From Chrysemys picta bellii (taxonomy: Eukaryota > Chordata > Testudines > Emydidae), in NCBI RefSeq assembly GCF_011386835.1, contig NC_088800.1, forward strand, positions 13,230,572-13,294,571: DNA of 64,000 nucleotides, in the 5' to 3' direction. Within the stretch, counting starts at the first letter, position 1; each line of letters begins with the position of its first letter. The notes beneath the pieces were generated by a model, which was given only the letters and a program-made list of their open reading frames with translations, was not told where the DNA came from and did not search any database. This document shows, in pieces, positions 12,601 through 24,600 of the stretch. Position numbers and translations under genes: made by a program.

Positions 12601-15600
12601 GTCCTTCAGTACAGGGAGATGACTTCCCATGGGGTGATGGCCTCCACTGGTGCCTTCAGAAAAGGTTTTTATAACTCTGAAGCAGTACATGTGAGGCACG
12701 GGCAGATAGTTGATATGTCAGGTACTCTACTTCTCTTTTGCCTCTATTAGTCAATAGTTCTAGTTCTTTTCAGGTGCCAGCGGCTTTCAGCTGTGAAGAA
12801 AATGAATTTTGTGGCCTAGGCCAGCGTGGCCAGATATTTGGGTGAGGATTAGGGTTTGGGTCCCCGTCTCTCAGCCCCTAGCTGTACAGAGAGAGCTGCT
12901 GTTGTAATCCCCACCAGCCAGGGCTTGGAGCTATATTCACTGGTTCTTCAGAGAGCCCTCCTCACTAGGGGGATTGACCCAACATTCAGGGTGTTTTGGT
13001 TGTGGAAGGAGGAGTAAAGAGTGAAGAAAGATACCTATTCAGTACTGTCTCCTCTGCTGCATCATGGGTCGAGCAGATAATATGTGGCTTTGTAACTGCG
13101 CTAGGGATACTTGCTTTACTGCACTGTAAAAGCTAAGATGCCATTCAAGTGGGAGCATTGTCACAGGATAGCTGTTTCCTGCTAACAGATAACTACTGTC
13201 CCCAGGATGAGATGTGTCGTTTTGAAGCAGGCGCCTTCTGGGACAGAGCTCTGCTGTGCTGACTTTATTTCTGAGACACCAAATGGCCAATGTAGCTGCA
13301 GAAATTCTGTTTGCTGGCTGTAGTTGCAGCACAGGTGCAGGGGTGTGTATTTAAATGCAAAGTAAAAAAGCCAACAAGCAGGGCACAAGGGGGCCCGATC
13401 CTGGATTAATGCAAGTACTGCAGCATGGCTGGCAAGTTACTCCTGCCTATGAGTAGACGTGAGGCCAAAGAAATGAGTGTGACGCATAGTGCCTTGGTAC
13501 CACAAAGAGGAGGACTGTGCCTAGTGCCTACCTATGTTTTCACCCTCAAGTAGCCTCCCCTCAGGTCTGAGATGTAACAAAGGTCAAAAGCCAAGTGAAT
13601 ACAATCACCTGGGAAGTGCAATGATCCTCTAGGACTGTTACCCTGCAGCGTTTGCACCATTGTGTGTATGAATTTCTATTGAAAACTGAGCATTGAGCAG
13701 CCTGCGTACTAGAAAATGCGATATTGCTGAGAACCCCAGCTCTCTGGGGGTTCGGAAATGTTTCATTGTGGGCATTAGCCCAAAACCATTTAGAATTTGT
13801 TATTTTTTTTTACTGGTGATCGACTCTGGTATTTGCTGCTTAGAGTAAATATGGTCACACTGTGTCTAAACCTAGATGGTCTGAAATGAGGTTATGACCC
13901 CCAATGTGTCTCAAATGCATCTGTGAGAGTGACACCTCATCGATCTGCGTTACTGTCATGCCTCCCAACTTCATTTGGAGAAACAAAGTTTGACTCCATG
14001 GGGACTGCTCCTTGTGAGAGCATATAGCTAGGCTTCGAAGGAGTCATTTTTTATTGGTAAACGTTGGTAAATGTCAATTTCACTCTACACGCACCCAAAA
14101 AATTGTCCATCAATAAAAATCTAAATCTGCAGCTAGGTGAAGTAAGAAAAGTGCTGCTTGAGAACTTAGAGTTTGATTTGAAGATATTTACTTTGTATAT
14201 TTTCCACATGTGATGTTGACAATTTGTGTTTTAATGGTTATAAAGCATCAACTTTTTGAATCTCCTCATCTACTGTCATTAAATAATTCTCTGACACTCC
14301 CTATTGTCTGACACTGCTCCCCCCCGGCCCCCCGGTAACTTCCTGCAACAGTGAAAATTTAAATCAATAAAAATGGGAAAAGCCCTAATTTCCTGCAACT
14401 GTATACATTTAAATAGATGAAAATTGAAAAAAAAAATGCTTAAAAATAAATGTTGATATTATCCATCAAAATTATTAAAAAAAAATAAAAATAAAAGTCT
14501 GCCAAGCCTGCTTATACACTCCAGTATCCTGGGACCAACATGGCAGCGACAACACTGAAAGGCCTAAATGTAGCTATTCAGATTGTAAGCAGCACACAAT
14601 TCCTGCTATTCTTTGATTTACCACATGATGGGGCCCATGTCACAGGGATTATTCAGTTTCCTTAGGGTCGCAATGTTTTCTGTTTTAAATTTGTTTTCCC
14701 CTGTTCACCCACAGAACAGCTTCAGCAGAAAGATCAGCAGATCCTAGCGCTGCTGGAGGAAAAGGAGAAGATTTTCCGGGATATCACTGACTGTAGCATG
14801 CAAGAGGATGGCTCAGTCTCCAGAGTGCTGTTCAGGTCCAATACAGAGGAGGCACAAAAAGGGGAGACCATTATGAAAAGTGCAATAAACGAGGGTAAAC
14901 AAACCAAACGGTCCCATTAATTACAGTGTCCAAAACAACAGTGTGGGGTTGAATCCATGAGTGCTCAAATGCCACCTTCAGGAGAATGACCCTTCTCTGA
15001 TAATGAATAAACAGTAATAATAATATTGAACATAAGTAAAGACAAAGTCCCATCCTCCGATAGTAAAGCATGAGAGACAGACAAGGCTCACAAATTCAGG
15101 AAAGAAAGGGGATGATAATGATCGGTGAGAAGAAAGCAGTAGAGGTACCAGGGAGTCTTCATGCTGCTAACCTAGCATGGGGAGCCAGCCCTACACAGAG
15201 TTTGAGCTGTGTCAGGGCAGTGCAAAAATGAACTTTCATCCCGTTGCCCACCACACACTGGTCTGTGTTCTGTGCAACTCAGTTACACCCCCGGATCTGG
15301 TCCTTTGTTTGAAACATGGGCCAAGCTATCTTTGGTTACACTCCCCTCCTGCCACATAATGGAATATGACGGCTAGGCTAAACGGATTTCCATCCACAGC
15401 AAGAGTTTATGGGTCTGGTATCCACAAGAGGCACTTGAGTCTTTTGGGAAATCCACGAGTAGATGGTAGCCCACTTTCCCTTGGTAAATTACACAGCAGG
15501 CTGAAGTTAGAAATCCTGCCTTTGCGCAAGAATGTACCAAGAACATTTGCCAAGGGGGAAGAGGGTGATGGGAAGCATGTGCAAGATTCAGTGTGTTTGA

Positions 15601-18600
15601 GTTATGGCCTGACGCACCTCTCTTATTGCATCATGGCCTCCTATAAATCCATTAACTCTTTATACCAACAAGTGTGTACGTTTTACTGACCTGACACCTT
15701 TAAGCCAGAAGAAAAAATACGCTAGTCAGTAAATACCGAGGATGTTTTTAATGGACCTTTTTTTCCTATGGCTTTTTATCCTTTCAGTTGAATATTTGCA
15801 AAGCTTGATCAGTAGGAGTCTAGGGAGTGCACTTGGGGCTGCTGACCTGCTGCCAAACTCTGAGCAAGAAGGGGGAGTCGGTCCCATCTCCCTTCCTAGA
15901 AGAGCAGAAACTTTTGGAGGATTTGACAGTCATCAGATGAATGCATCCAAGTGTAAGTATTTCTGTGCATTGTGCATGCGTGTAGGTATGTATTAATAAT
16001 ACCTTATACCTGGTTGGCAGCTACCTGACAAGGAACTCAAAGGACTTATATATCTAAATGAATTTAGCTTCCCAACCCTCCCTGTCAGATTGGTAAATAC
16101 CACTGTACCCATTTGACAGATGGGGAAGGTGCAGCATATAATCGTGGGATGACTTGGCCCAGGTTACTGAAAGTCTGTGACTGAGCGGGGAATAGATGCC
16201 AGCTCTCCTGATTTCTAGTCCTGTGCTTTCCCCTCAAACCATCCTTCCTTCTTTACACACAATGTACTTGTACACTTTTGCCTTACTTATGTATTTTTCT
16301 TTCACTTCCGCTTCAGTGCTTCTATATCTGCAGCCCTCTTCCTTTATCTCCAGTGGGCTACCACCTCCCAGCCTGAGAGCCAACTGAGGTCCTAGCTGCA
16401 GTCTGACACCACCTTTCCTTCTCCCTCCCTGCACTCTCTACACACACATGAACCAAACACAATCGAGCATGTCAACCCCACGGTGAATTTAGTCTCCCAC
16501 AGCCGAACGAATGAGTATTTAGTTTGGCAGCACAGTTCACTGCTTCCCAACTCGCTGTTTGTCTACAGCAGGCTCCAGGGATTTCCATACCCCCCAGAAC
16601 TCAGCCCTGTGTGCTCTGTCCTACCCTCCCACCCCAACTGTGGTAAGCTGTGCTATGCTAGCATCGCTGTCTCAGCACTGGGCTCTCCCACCCCCTTTCC
16701 AGCCTTGCTGTTTCTGCACTACAGGGTAAGCTTAAGCGCCAGACAATCTGCTGTGTGCCGTACGTAAGAGTTTCTTAGCGATTGGAAGGCCACAAAGTTC
16801 CCAGCAGGTCCTGTCCTACCAATGGAAAATGCATTGGCTCAAGGAACCTTAGGGATTTTGTTTAGATTGCACTTTCTTGCTTTTTAGTGCAGCAATAATT
16901 TGAACAGTCTCTGGCTGGACTGGTGAGATTGTTCACTGCTTAGCTCACCCTTTACCTTGCCTGGGCTTCTGCAGAGATCTGCTCACATGGATTAGATAGT
17001 GAGAGATCTTGAAGAGGCTTTGGGAGGAGACTGTAGGGCCTACTGGATAAGGCGCATGGCTGGGTGTCAGGAAACCTGGGTTCTATTCCCAACTCTGCCA
17101 CTCACTCCCTGTGTGACCTTGGGCAAGCCTCATAACCTTATTTCCCTATCTGTAAAATAGTAGTAAATGATCCTTTACCCATCTACATGGAGGAGAGTTG
17201 CAGATTCTAGGACCCTCCAAAGGAATGAAAGGATTGCTGGGATAGATAGCATAGGCTGCAGTTTAGGGTTGGTTATTGTTTGTTTGTTTGAGTTACCAGT
17301 AAAGCCAGACTCCAGGAAGGGGCTACGGTTGGACTGCATGTGGTGTGCTGTAGGCTGTTCAAAGCAGGGTTGGATGCTTATACCATGTTGGTAAAGCACC
17401 TTGAAATCAATGGAAGAAAACTACTAGAGGGGTAGCATGGGCACAGGTGGGTTTTTTACGTGGTGTGTCTCAATTGGAAGCACTCTTGTGAGCTGTCCAG
17501 CTGGAAATTAAAGATCCCAGTGGATAAATCGAGTGTCCTAATCAAAATTCTAGGGTTCTAATGTGCGAGGCTGTGGGTGAGCTGCTAGCATAAAATAACG
17601 TACCTGTTTGCACACGTACACTGCACTGCTAGTGTCTGAGTCCTCCAAGTCCAGTTTGCATGGATAGCATTGAAACATAGCTTGATGTAGTAAGATCTGA
17701 CTTGATAGTTGTCACTCACACTACATGTTCTAAAACAACTTGTCTTGGAAACAGTTTATGGAATTGAGAGATTTCTAACAGATGACCCAGAAGTCAGCTT
17801 GCTAAATTTTCAGCATGCTATTTGAAACCAAAGCGGGTCCCTAACCTATGTTCTTCTCCACTCTCTGTCAGCAATGGCTGATATTTATTGGTACAAATAG
17901 GAAGCAAACATACATATGTGAAGAGCATGGCTCAGCGGCGTGCATCCACTTTTCAAGTCCTTTTTTCCCATTTTACAATTGCTAATGACTGAGGATTTTA
18001 TCTGGGGTTTGAAAAACTCAATGACCTGTGCCAACCTGATGTGTTTTCTTTTAGGTGGAGAGAAAGATGAAGCTGATGATGCTCAGGATCTTCGGAGAAC
18101 AGAATCAGACAGCATTTTGAAGAAGGTACTATTGTTGTGTTTGTGTCAAATGTCATCCATGGGCCTTTGACACTTTTAACACTTGAATTGTAACTTTTTT
18201 TAAATCTGAAAAAAGCATATATTTATGGACATATTAAAACAAGTTAAAACTCACCCCACTGGGGAAAAAAACTGGGGGCACCATGCTCAAAACCAATTTT
18301 ACGCTAACTAAAATTTCCTCTTTAAAACAATTTTACTGGGTAATAGACTCTTCCGTAGCACTGGTTATCTGCCATCTGTCTGCAAATCAAGTAAAACATG
18401 TCTAATTATGCATCGTTATTGAAATACCAAGGCCAAACATAACCTCACACCTATTCTCGCTGTGGATGAATTTATCAAATCACTACAAAATGATCGCTAA
18501 TTAACATTTGATTTTTTGATTTTTCACTTACTACAAACTACATGAGTTCTGCCCTTCCAAAAAGGAAAACAGGAGTGTGTGTCTATGATTAATCGTACTT

Positions 18601-21600
18601 AGAAAGACACTTCCTGTGACTTGTCATTTGCCTTTTTATTAAATCTATGTGTTCTTTTTACAGGGGGGAAATGCTAATTTGATGTTCGTGTTGAAAAGAA
18701 ACAACGAGGTAAGAACAATCTCCCTGGCTTACTTGTGTGGTGTTTTTTCCTCTTCAGTTTTGGTACCAAGTGTATGTATTTCAATAGGTGAGGCTAAAAT
18801 GTAACAAGACTCTTAAATGCAGTAAACTGAGAGTTAAACCCACTGTGTTGTGTGCGCTTAGGCTTGGATGCTCAGACTAAGGATTTGCTGACTGGCATCT
18901 AATTGCCAGCCGTAGGATGCACGTTGATTATAGACATCAAGGTTTAATTACAATTAGAAAGCACGTGACTCTATTTACCATGCATCTGCGGATAGAATGA
19001 GTATAATTGTATGATGCAGGTGCAGTGAGTTGGGGCAATTAGGTTTCTATTCTCCCTTTGATACGCTTCGGTAACTCCCAATTAACTCTAATGGCAGCTA
19101 AGTATCACAGTGAGCAAAGGTTCCCTTAATAACATTTATTACACACGTATTGGAAATACTGCAGTTTTTGTCAATTGAATTTTTGTATTAAAGGAGTAAT
19201 TACAATATGTTCAGCAGGATTGAAAGAAGCACTTAGCCGGTGTTTTGAGATACGGGAAGTCACCCAAAGCATCAGACATTCTGTTGGCACTATACCAGTA
19301 TATGATATTGGAGCGCTTGCCTTTAAGGACTGTATTTTCAAATTGGCCTCCAATAATACTCATGCGGCATTTGTGTGCCCGTTATTTTGCAGAGTCTCCC
19401 TGCACCATAAATGCAGGGGGTTGCATTTGTGAAAAGACATGACAAGCACACATTCTGGGCCATTTTATGATTTTTACCCCAACAGTTGTTTCCCTGCAAA
19501 TTTGAAAATATGGTCAGTTCATTCCAGTTCCTTTCCCTCCCTGTATCATTCCCCTAGCATCATTAGCTCTTCAACCTGTTGATACAGCAGGAAATAGTTT
19601 AAAGCAGGGATCGGCAACCTTTGGCACGCAGCCCGTCAGGGAAAGCCGCTGACAGGATGAGACAGTTTGTTTACCTGCAGCGTCCGCAGGTTCGGCCGAT
19701 CGCAGCTCCCACTGGCCGCAGTTCGCCGTCCCAGGCCAATGGGGGCTGCGGGAAGGGCGGCCAGCACATCCCTCGGCCCACGCCGCTTCCCGCAGCCCCC
19801 ATTGGCCTGGGACAGTGAACCATGACCAGTGGGAGCTGCGATCGGCTGAACCTGCAGATGCTGCAGGTAAAGAAACTGGCCCGGCCCGCCAGCGGATTTC
19901 CCTGACGGGCCGCGTGCCAAAGGTTGCCGATCCCTGGTTTAAAGAAACAACCTGCAAATTCCTGTGAGGTATCAACAATCCCATGGTTCTGTGCATGATT
20001 CACGCACCTTGTTGTGAGAGTATGTGCACGCCAGATGCCATGGTCAGGTTCTTTCAATGACTGGTCGCTGCACTGATCGCTGAGGAAGGCCAGGGTGAGA
20101 TTATCTTAGATGTCTCTGAGATGCCAGAGAGAAATGGATGACTAAATAGATACCTGTGACTAGTACGTGTGTTTGGGATAAGGAAGTACAGGGCAGAGAG
20201 CATGGGAAGAGTCAGGGGAAGTAGAAGGATGTCTGTGTGGCTTTAAATAAAACGGCATGGCTTTGTAAGCCTCGTTGCTAAGGCTATGATTTAATCAGGG
20301 GTATTTTTTGTAAAAGTCATGGACAAGTCACCGGCAAGAAACAAAAAATCACCGCCCGTGACCTGTCCATGACTTATACCATAAATATCCCTGATTAAGT
20401 CTTTGGGTCGGCGAGCACCACTGGGGTGGGGGGAGGGAGCCTGTGGCACCAGCTGCCAGGAGGGTGGAGGGAGTCCTGTGGGGCCCGCTGCCAGGTGGGG
20501 AGAACCCCAGGGGACCAGCAGCTGCTCCAGACACCCCGGGACCGCTGCTCAGGTGGTCCCTGGGCCAGCCGCATCTGCCGCTGCTTGGGCGGCCCTTGGG
20601 GCCAGCTGGACAGGGCCACCAGAGCAGTGGCTGGCCCTGGGGCCACTCCAGCAGCAGCTGGCTCCAGAGTCGCTCCAGCATCGGCTGCTGTGGCTGTCCC
20701 CAGGGCTGCCTGAGTAGCTGAGCACGGGGCCAGTTGCTTGGGTGGCCCTGGGGTCAGCCACACTGGCCACTGCAGAAGTCCTGGAGGTCACAGGAAGTAA
20801 TGGAATCCGTGACTTCCGCTACCTCCATGACAAACACAGAGCCCTCCTCATTGGTCGTTGGAATGTAAAAGACAAGGGCTTTGCCTGTGGTCAGACAGGA
20901 AGGTGAGTTATAACAGCAACACTCTTGTGCTTTTGTTTCCTTGCAGCATGTTCTCCAAAGCATTACCTACCTCCACAACCTGCTCAGCACTCTGCAGGTA
21001 GGTCAGCCGTAAACCTAGTACCCTGCTTTGACGGGCTTCTTTCCCAAACAGCCGGTCTCCTCTGCGGTGAGGTCAGCATTTCACCCCCGCCCTTTGCATT
21101 GCCCGTCCAGACTGACACTGAAGGGTCCAGTCCAGTGTCCTAGTGACTTTGTACTGGCATGTGGGAGTACTGTCTCCTCATAGACTCATAGACTTTAAGG
21201 TCAGAAGGGACCATTATGATCATCTGGTCTGACCCCCTGCATGCTGCAGGCCATAAAACCGTCCCCACCCCTTCCCTGGACTCTGCTGCTGAAGTCTCCT
21301 GGTCTCTTGCTGCCCAGGCCAGCAGGGGCTACAAGTGCTCTGCAGGTCAGGCCTACCCTGTGTCTTACAAATAAGTACCTCAAATAAACCAGCCCTACTG
21401 GACCCTCTAGGTTAACAATGATTAATGAACCCTCCCCCACCCCATACTACAATTGCAAGGTGCCGCATGATGTTAGAGTTACTGCATGTCTGTGCAGTCC
21501 ATGAAGGGAGGCACGACACTGACTTTGTCCTTGCCTCTCCCCTCAGGGAGTCGTGTTGCAGCAGGACACTTATATTGAGGATCAGAAGCTGGTTCTCAGT

Positions 21601-24600
21601 GAGAGAGCGCTGACACGGAGCTCCTCCCGGCCAAACTCCTTGATCGAGCAGGAGAAACAGCGTAGCCTGGAGAAGCAGCGCCAGGAGCTGGCCAACTTGC
21701 AGAAGCAGCAGGCCCAGCACCAGGAGGAGAAGCGGAGGAGAGAGAAGGAGTGGGAGGTCCGGGAGAAGGAGCTGAGCGAGCGGGAAGTGCAGCTCGCCCA
21801 GCGAGAGGAGCAGGCACAGAAGGGGTACCGGGATCTGGAAAGGGAGAGGGAAGAGCTGAAGCTGAAGAAAGAAGCCTACCAGCTGGATCTGGAGCGGCTG
21901 CGAGCAGCACAGAAACAACTGGAGAGGGAGAAGGAGCAGCTCAAGAGAGATGTGGAGCGATTACCCCCAGTGCAGACGGAGCCTGACCTCAGACAGGTAA
22001 TCACTCTGCTCCCAGTTGAGTTCTCAGCCAGCGCACGTGGCTGGGGTGACAAGATGTCTCCTAAAAGAGGAGATCTAGTTGAGTCACAATTGATGGGCTC
22101 GGTACTGGAATTACCAGGGGAGGTTCTGTGGCCCATATGATGCAGGAGGTCAGACTAGGTGTGAAATCTAGAAGCTGTGGCGCTGATATGTGGGGCCTGA
22201 TTTCTACCAGTGGCATCTCTTTTTGCACCTGATGTTTGGGGCTATGTTTTGCCTGTTATATCTCAGAAGGCTGCAGGGAGAGACATCTAGCAAAAGACGT
22301 TCCTCAGAATGTTGTGGAATCAAGATTCCCAGCAGGTCCTGCTGGGTATGTGAAATCATAGTGTGTCTTTTGTCTTTCTAGTGGGGCTCATCTGTGAATG
22401 TATCTGTGTTTAGCCAGCTTGTTTTGAGACGTTCCTCACTGGTCTGATAGCAAATGGCAGGGAAGAGCATATACAGGGATGCTGAGGGGGAAATCACTGG
22501 TGCGTTTCACTTCGGCCTTTTCACACCGTTTTTGTTCACCTGTGAGGAACGTACAGGCAAGCACAGATTGGTTCCATATGCAGTCAGTCCATTAGTCTGA
22601 TACACACTGTTGGGCTGACTACACCCCTCCGCATTCACAGAAGCAGCTTGGTGCTGACAAGTTTGCTGCTGATCAGCTCCCCCAGTATAAGCCTTGCGAC
22701 TACATTGCTAGACCTTAGTATTTATATATGTGAACTAGCACCCAGAAGGGTGGTTCCCCTATACCTCCCTTGTGGTCAGTTATTTACGCAATGTTGCCAA
22801 CCAGCTAGCTGGACGTGTCCCTGCTCTCAAGACTCACGGTCTAGCATAGAGACGCGACAGAGCAAGCGGGGGTGGGAACAAAGCAGAGGGGCTTGGGATA
22901 GAGCTGTACAGAGTTACAGCTCCTTGCAGGGACCGCGTACACTTCTTAGTGCGCTGAGGTTTATTTTCTGTTTTGAAGCTGTAGTTGCTTCTGCTGCAAA
23001 GAAGGGAACTAAATCATCAGAAGGGGTCTGGATGAGGGAAAGATTGCCTAGTTCATACAGATATGTGCAGAACTCTGATTTCAGGCCTGGAGCAGATCTT
23101 TAATTAAGACACAGAATTAATTCTATAACAAAATGTAATTTGTTTTGGGCTGAAGCAGAAGTGGTGTCATGCATTCAGGGAGTGGAAACAGCACCATGTG
23201 ACTTAATAGACCAACCATTTATCTCCAACAGTAAATTCTGAATAGCAGGTAATCAGAGGAATACCTCCAGTTTCCTGAGCAGCCCAGGGGCTGACATTTC
23301 TCCATGCAATTTTGAATAATGAACAAGGCCCTATGAATTGTGATCTATTTGAGAGCAGATAAACATGCCACGTTCTGCAAATAAGTTGTATGCATTATTA
23401 TGTAGATCTTACTTACTTGCAGGAAGCTCAGATAATCTGGCCAAGGGTGCTATAGGAACACCTGAGAGAAAACACTGCTGAAGACCAGTAAGATGCCAGG
23501 GTCATCAAAAGGAAGCAACTTCTTGGAGGCACGCATCATCCACCACATGTCAAAGCTATTAATAGGGACGTTTGATGGAGCATGAAGGGATAGGAATTCA
23601 TGTCTTAACTCCCCACTCCCCGCTTTAAAAACATTGGGTTCAGTTATGTTGCTGGAGGACACATTAGAAAAGCAGTACAATATTTTGCCTTGTCTTTTAT
23701 ACTTAGGAAGATTCCACTTGTCATCATGCATCAGTACATCCTACAACATTCTCTTCCGAACGAAGCTCCCATGGCTTCTACCACCATCTGCATCTGGGAG
23801 GAGGAAGGTGGCTGGGTTTCTTAGATTTTTAAAGAGGACTCGTCCATAGGTGGTTGTGCCGCCATCTGTATCTGGAAAGGAGTGGAAGGGTTCATCTTTA
23901 AAATCTTTGTCTCTTACCCCTTGGACAGAGAGGGCTGCCTCTGGGTGTTTGGCTTTTGTTAGGAGAAAATGTCCATTTGACTGGGAGATGACTTTTGGGT
24001 GGTGATTATAGGTGGCGTGCAGGGCAACAGACTGTCCCTGGCAGCGGTCATGGTAATATTACCCTCCCCATGATTTTGAGCCGCGCCTACTTCTGCCAGT
24101 GAAACACTTCCGTTCTCTTCTTTGCAGGTTTCAAACCCCCATGATAAAACAGTGAGGATCCCCTCCCAGCCCACCGCTGAGGACTCCAAGCAGCACAGTT
24201 CTTCCCTTCCCAAACAGGGGCACTTTGATGCAGGACTGTCTGTGTCGCCCAAAAGGAACAGTCTCTCAAGGACACACAAAGAGAAAGGCACTTTCCACTT
24301 GCTTAGCGCAACGAACCAGACTAACAAGGCAGCCGAGGTGCAGCAGCCCACCCGCCTCTTCGGTTTATCCAAGCCAAAGGACAAGAAGGACAAGAAGAAA
24401 AAGGGCAAAGGACACCGCTCCCAACCTGCTGGTGAGTGTCAGATGGGGCCCGAGGAGATCTTTAGGGGTTAGCGAGCTTGCAGCTTGTCTGTGGCTGTTT
24501 AATTTCATGGAGCCCAAAGGGGTGGGTTATAACTGAGCGAGGGATGGAAAAAAACGGAGGTTGTGAGCGGATTTTCCAGCAGAAGGTGAGTTTGGGAGGG

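Larger units (their letters stand above)
15953..18054 (+). other. AKAP13 intron with MIR-like remnants
   Basis: Two MIR-like SINE remnants lie at about 16010-16250 and 17025-17170. The rest holds nothing I recognise. Confidence 0.7.
18709..20946 (+). other. AKAP13 intron with two repeats
   Basis: It contains the foldback hAT element 19605-19936 and the GC-rich palindromic repeat at about 20281-20840. The other parts hold nothing I recognise. Confidence 0.75.

Noticed and set aside
19571..19996. 141-codon minus-strand frame
   Set aside because: It spans the foldback hAT element and its flanks. Similar frames recur in every copy of the family.
21412..21918. 168-codon Leu/Pro-rich minus-strand frame
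   Set aside because: It is antisense to the Glu/Lys-rich coiled-coil exon of AKAP13, which explains its composition.
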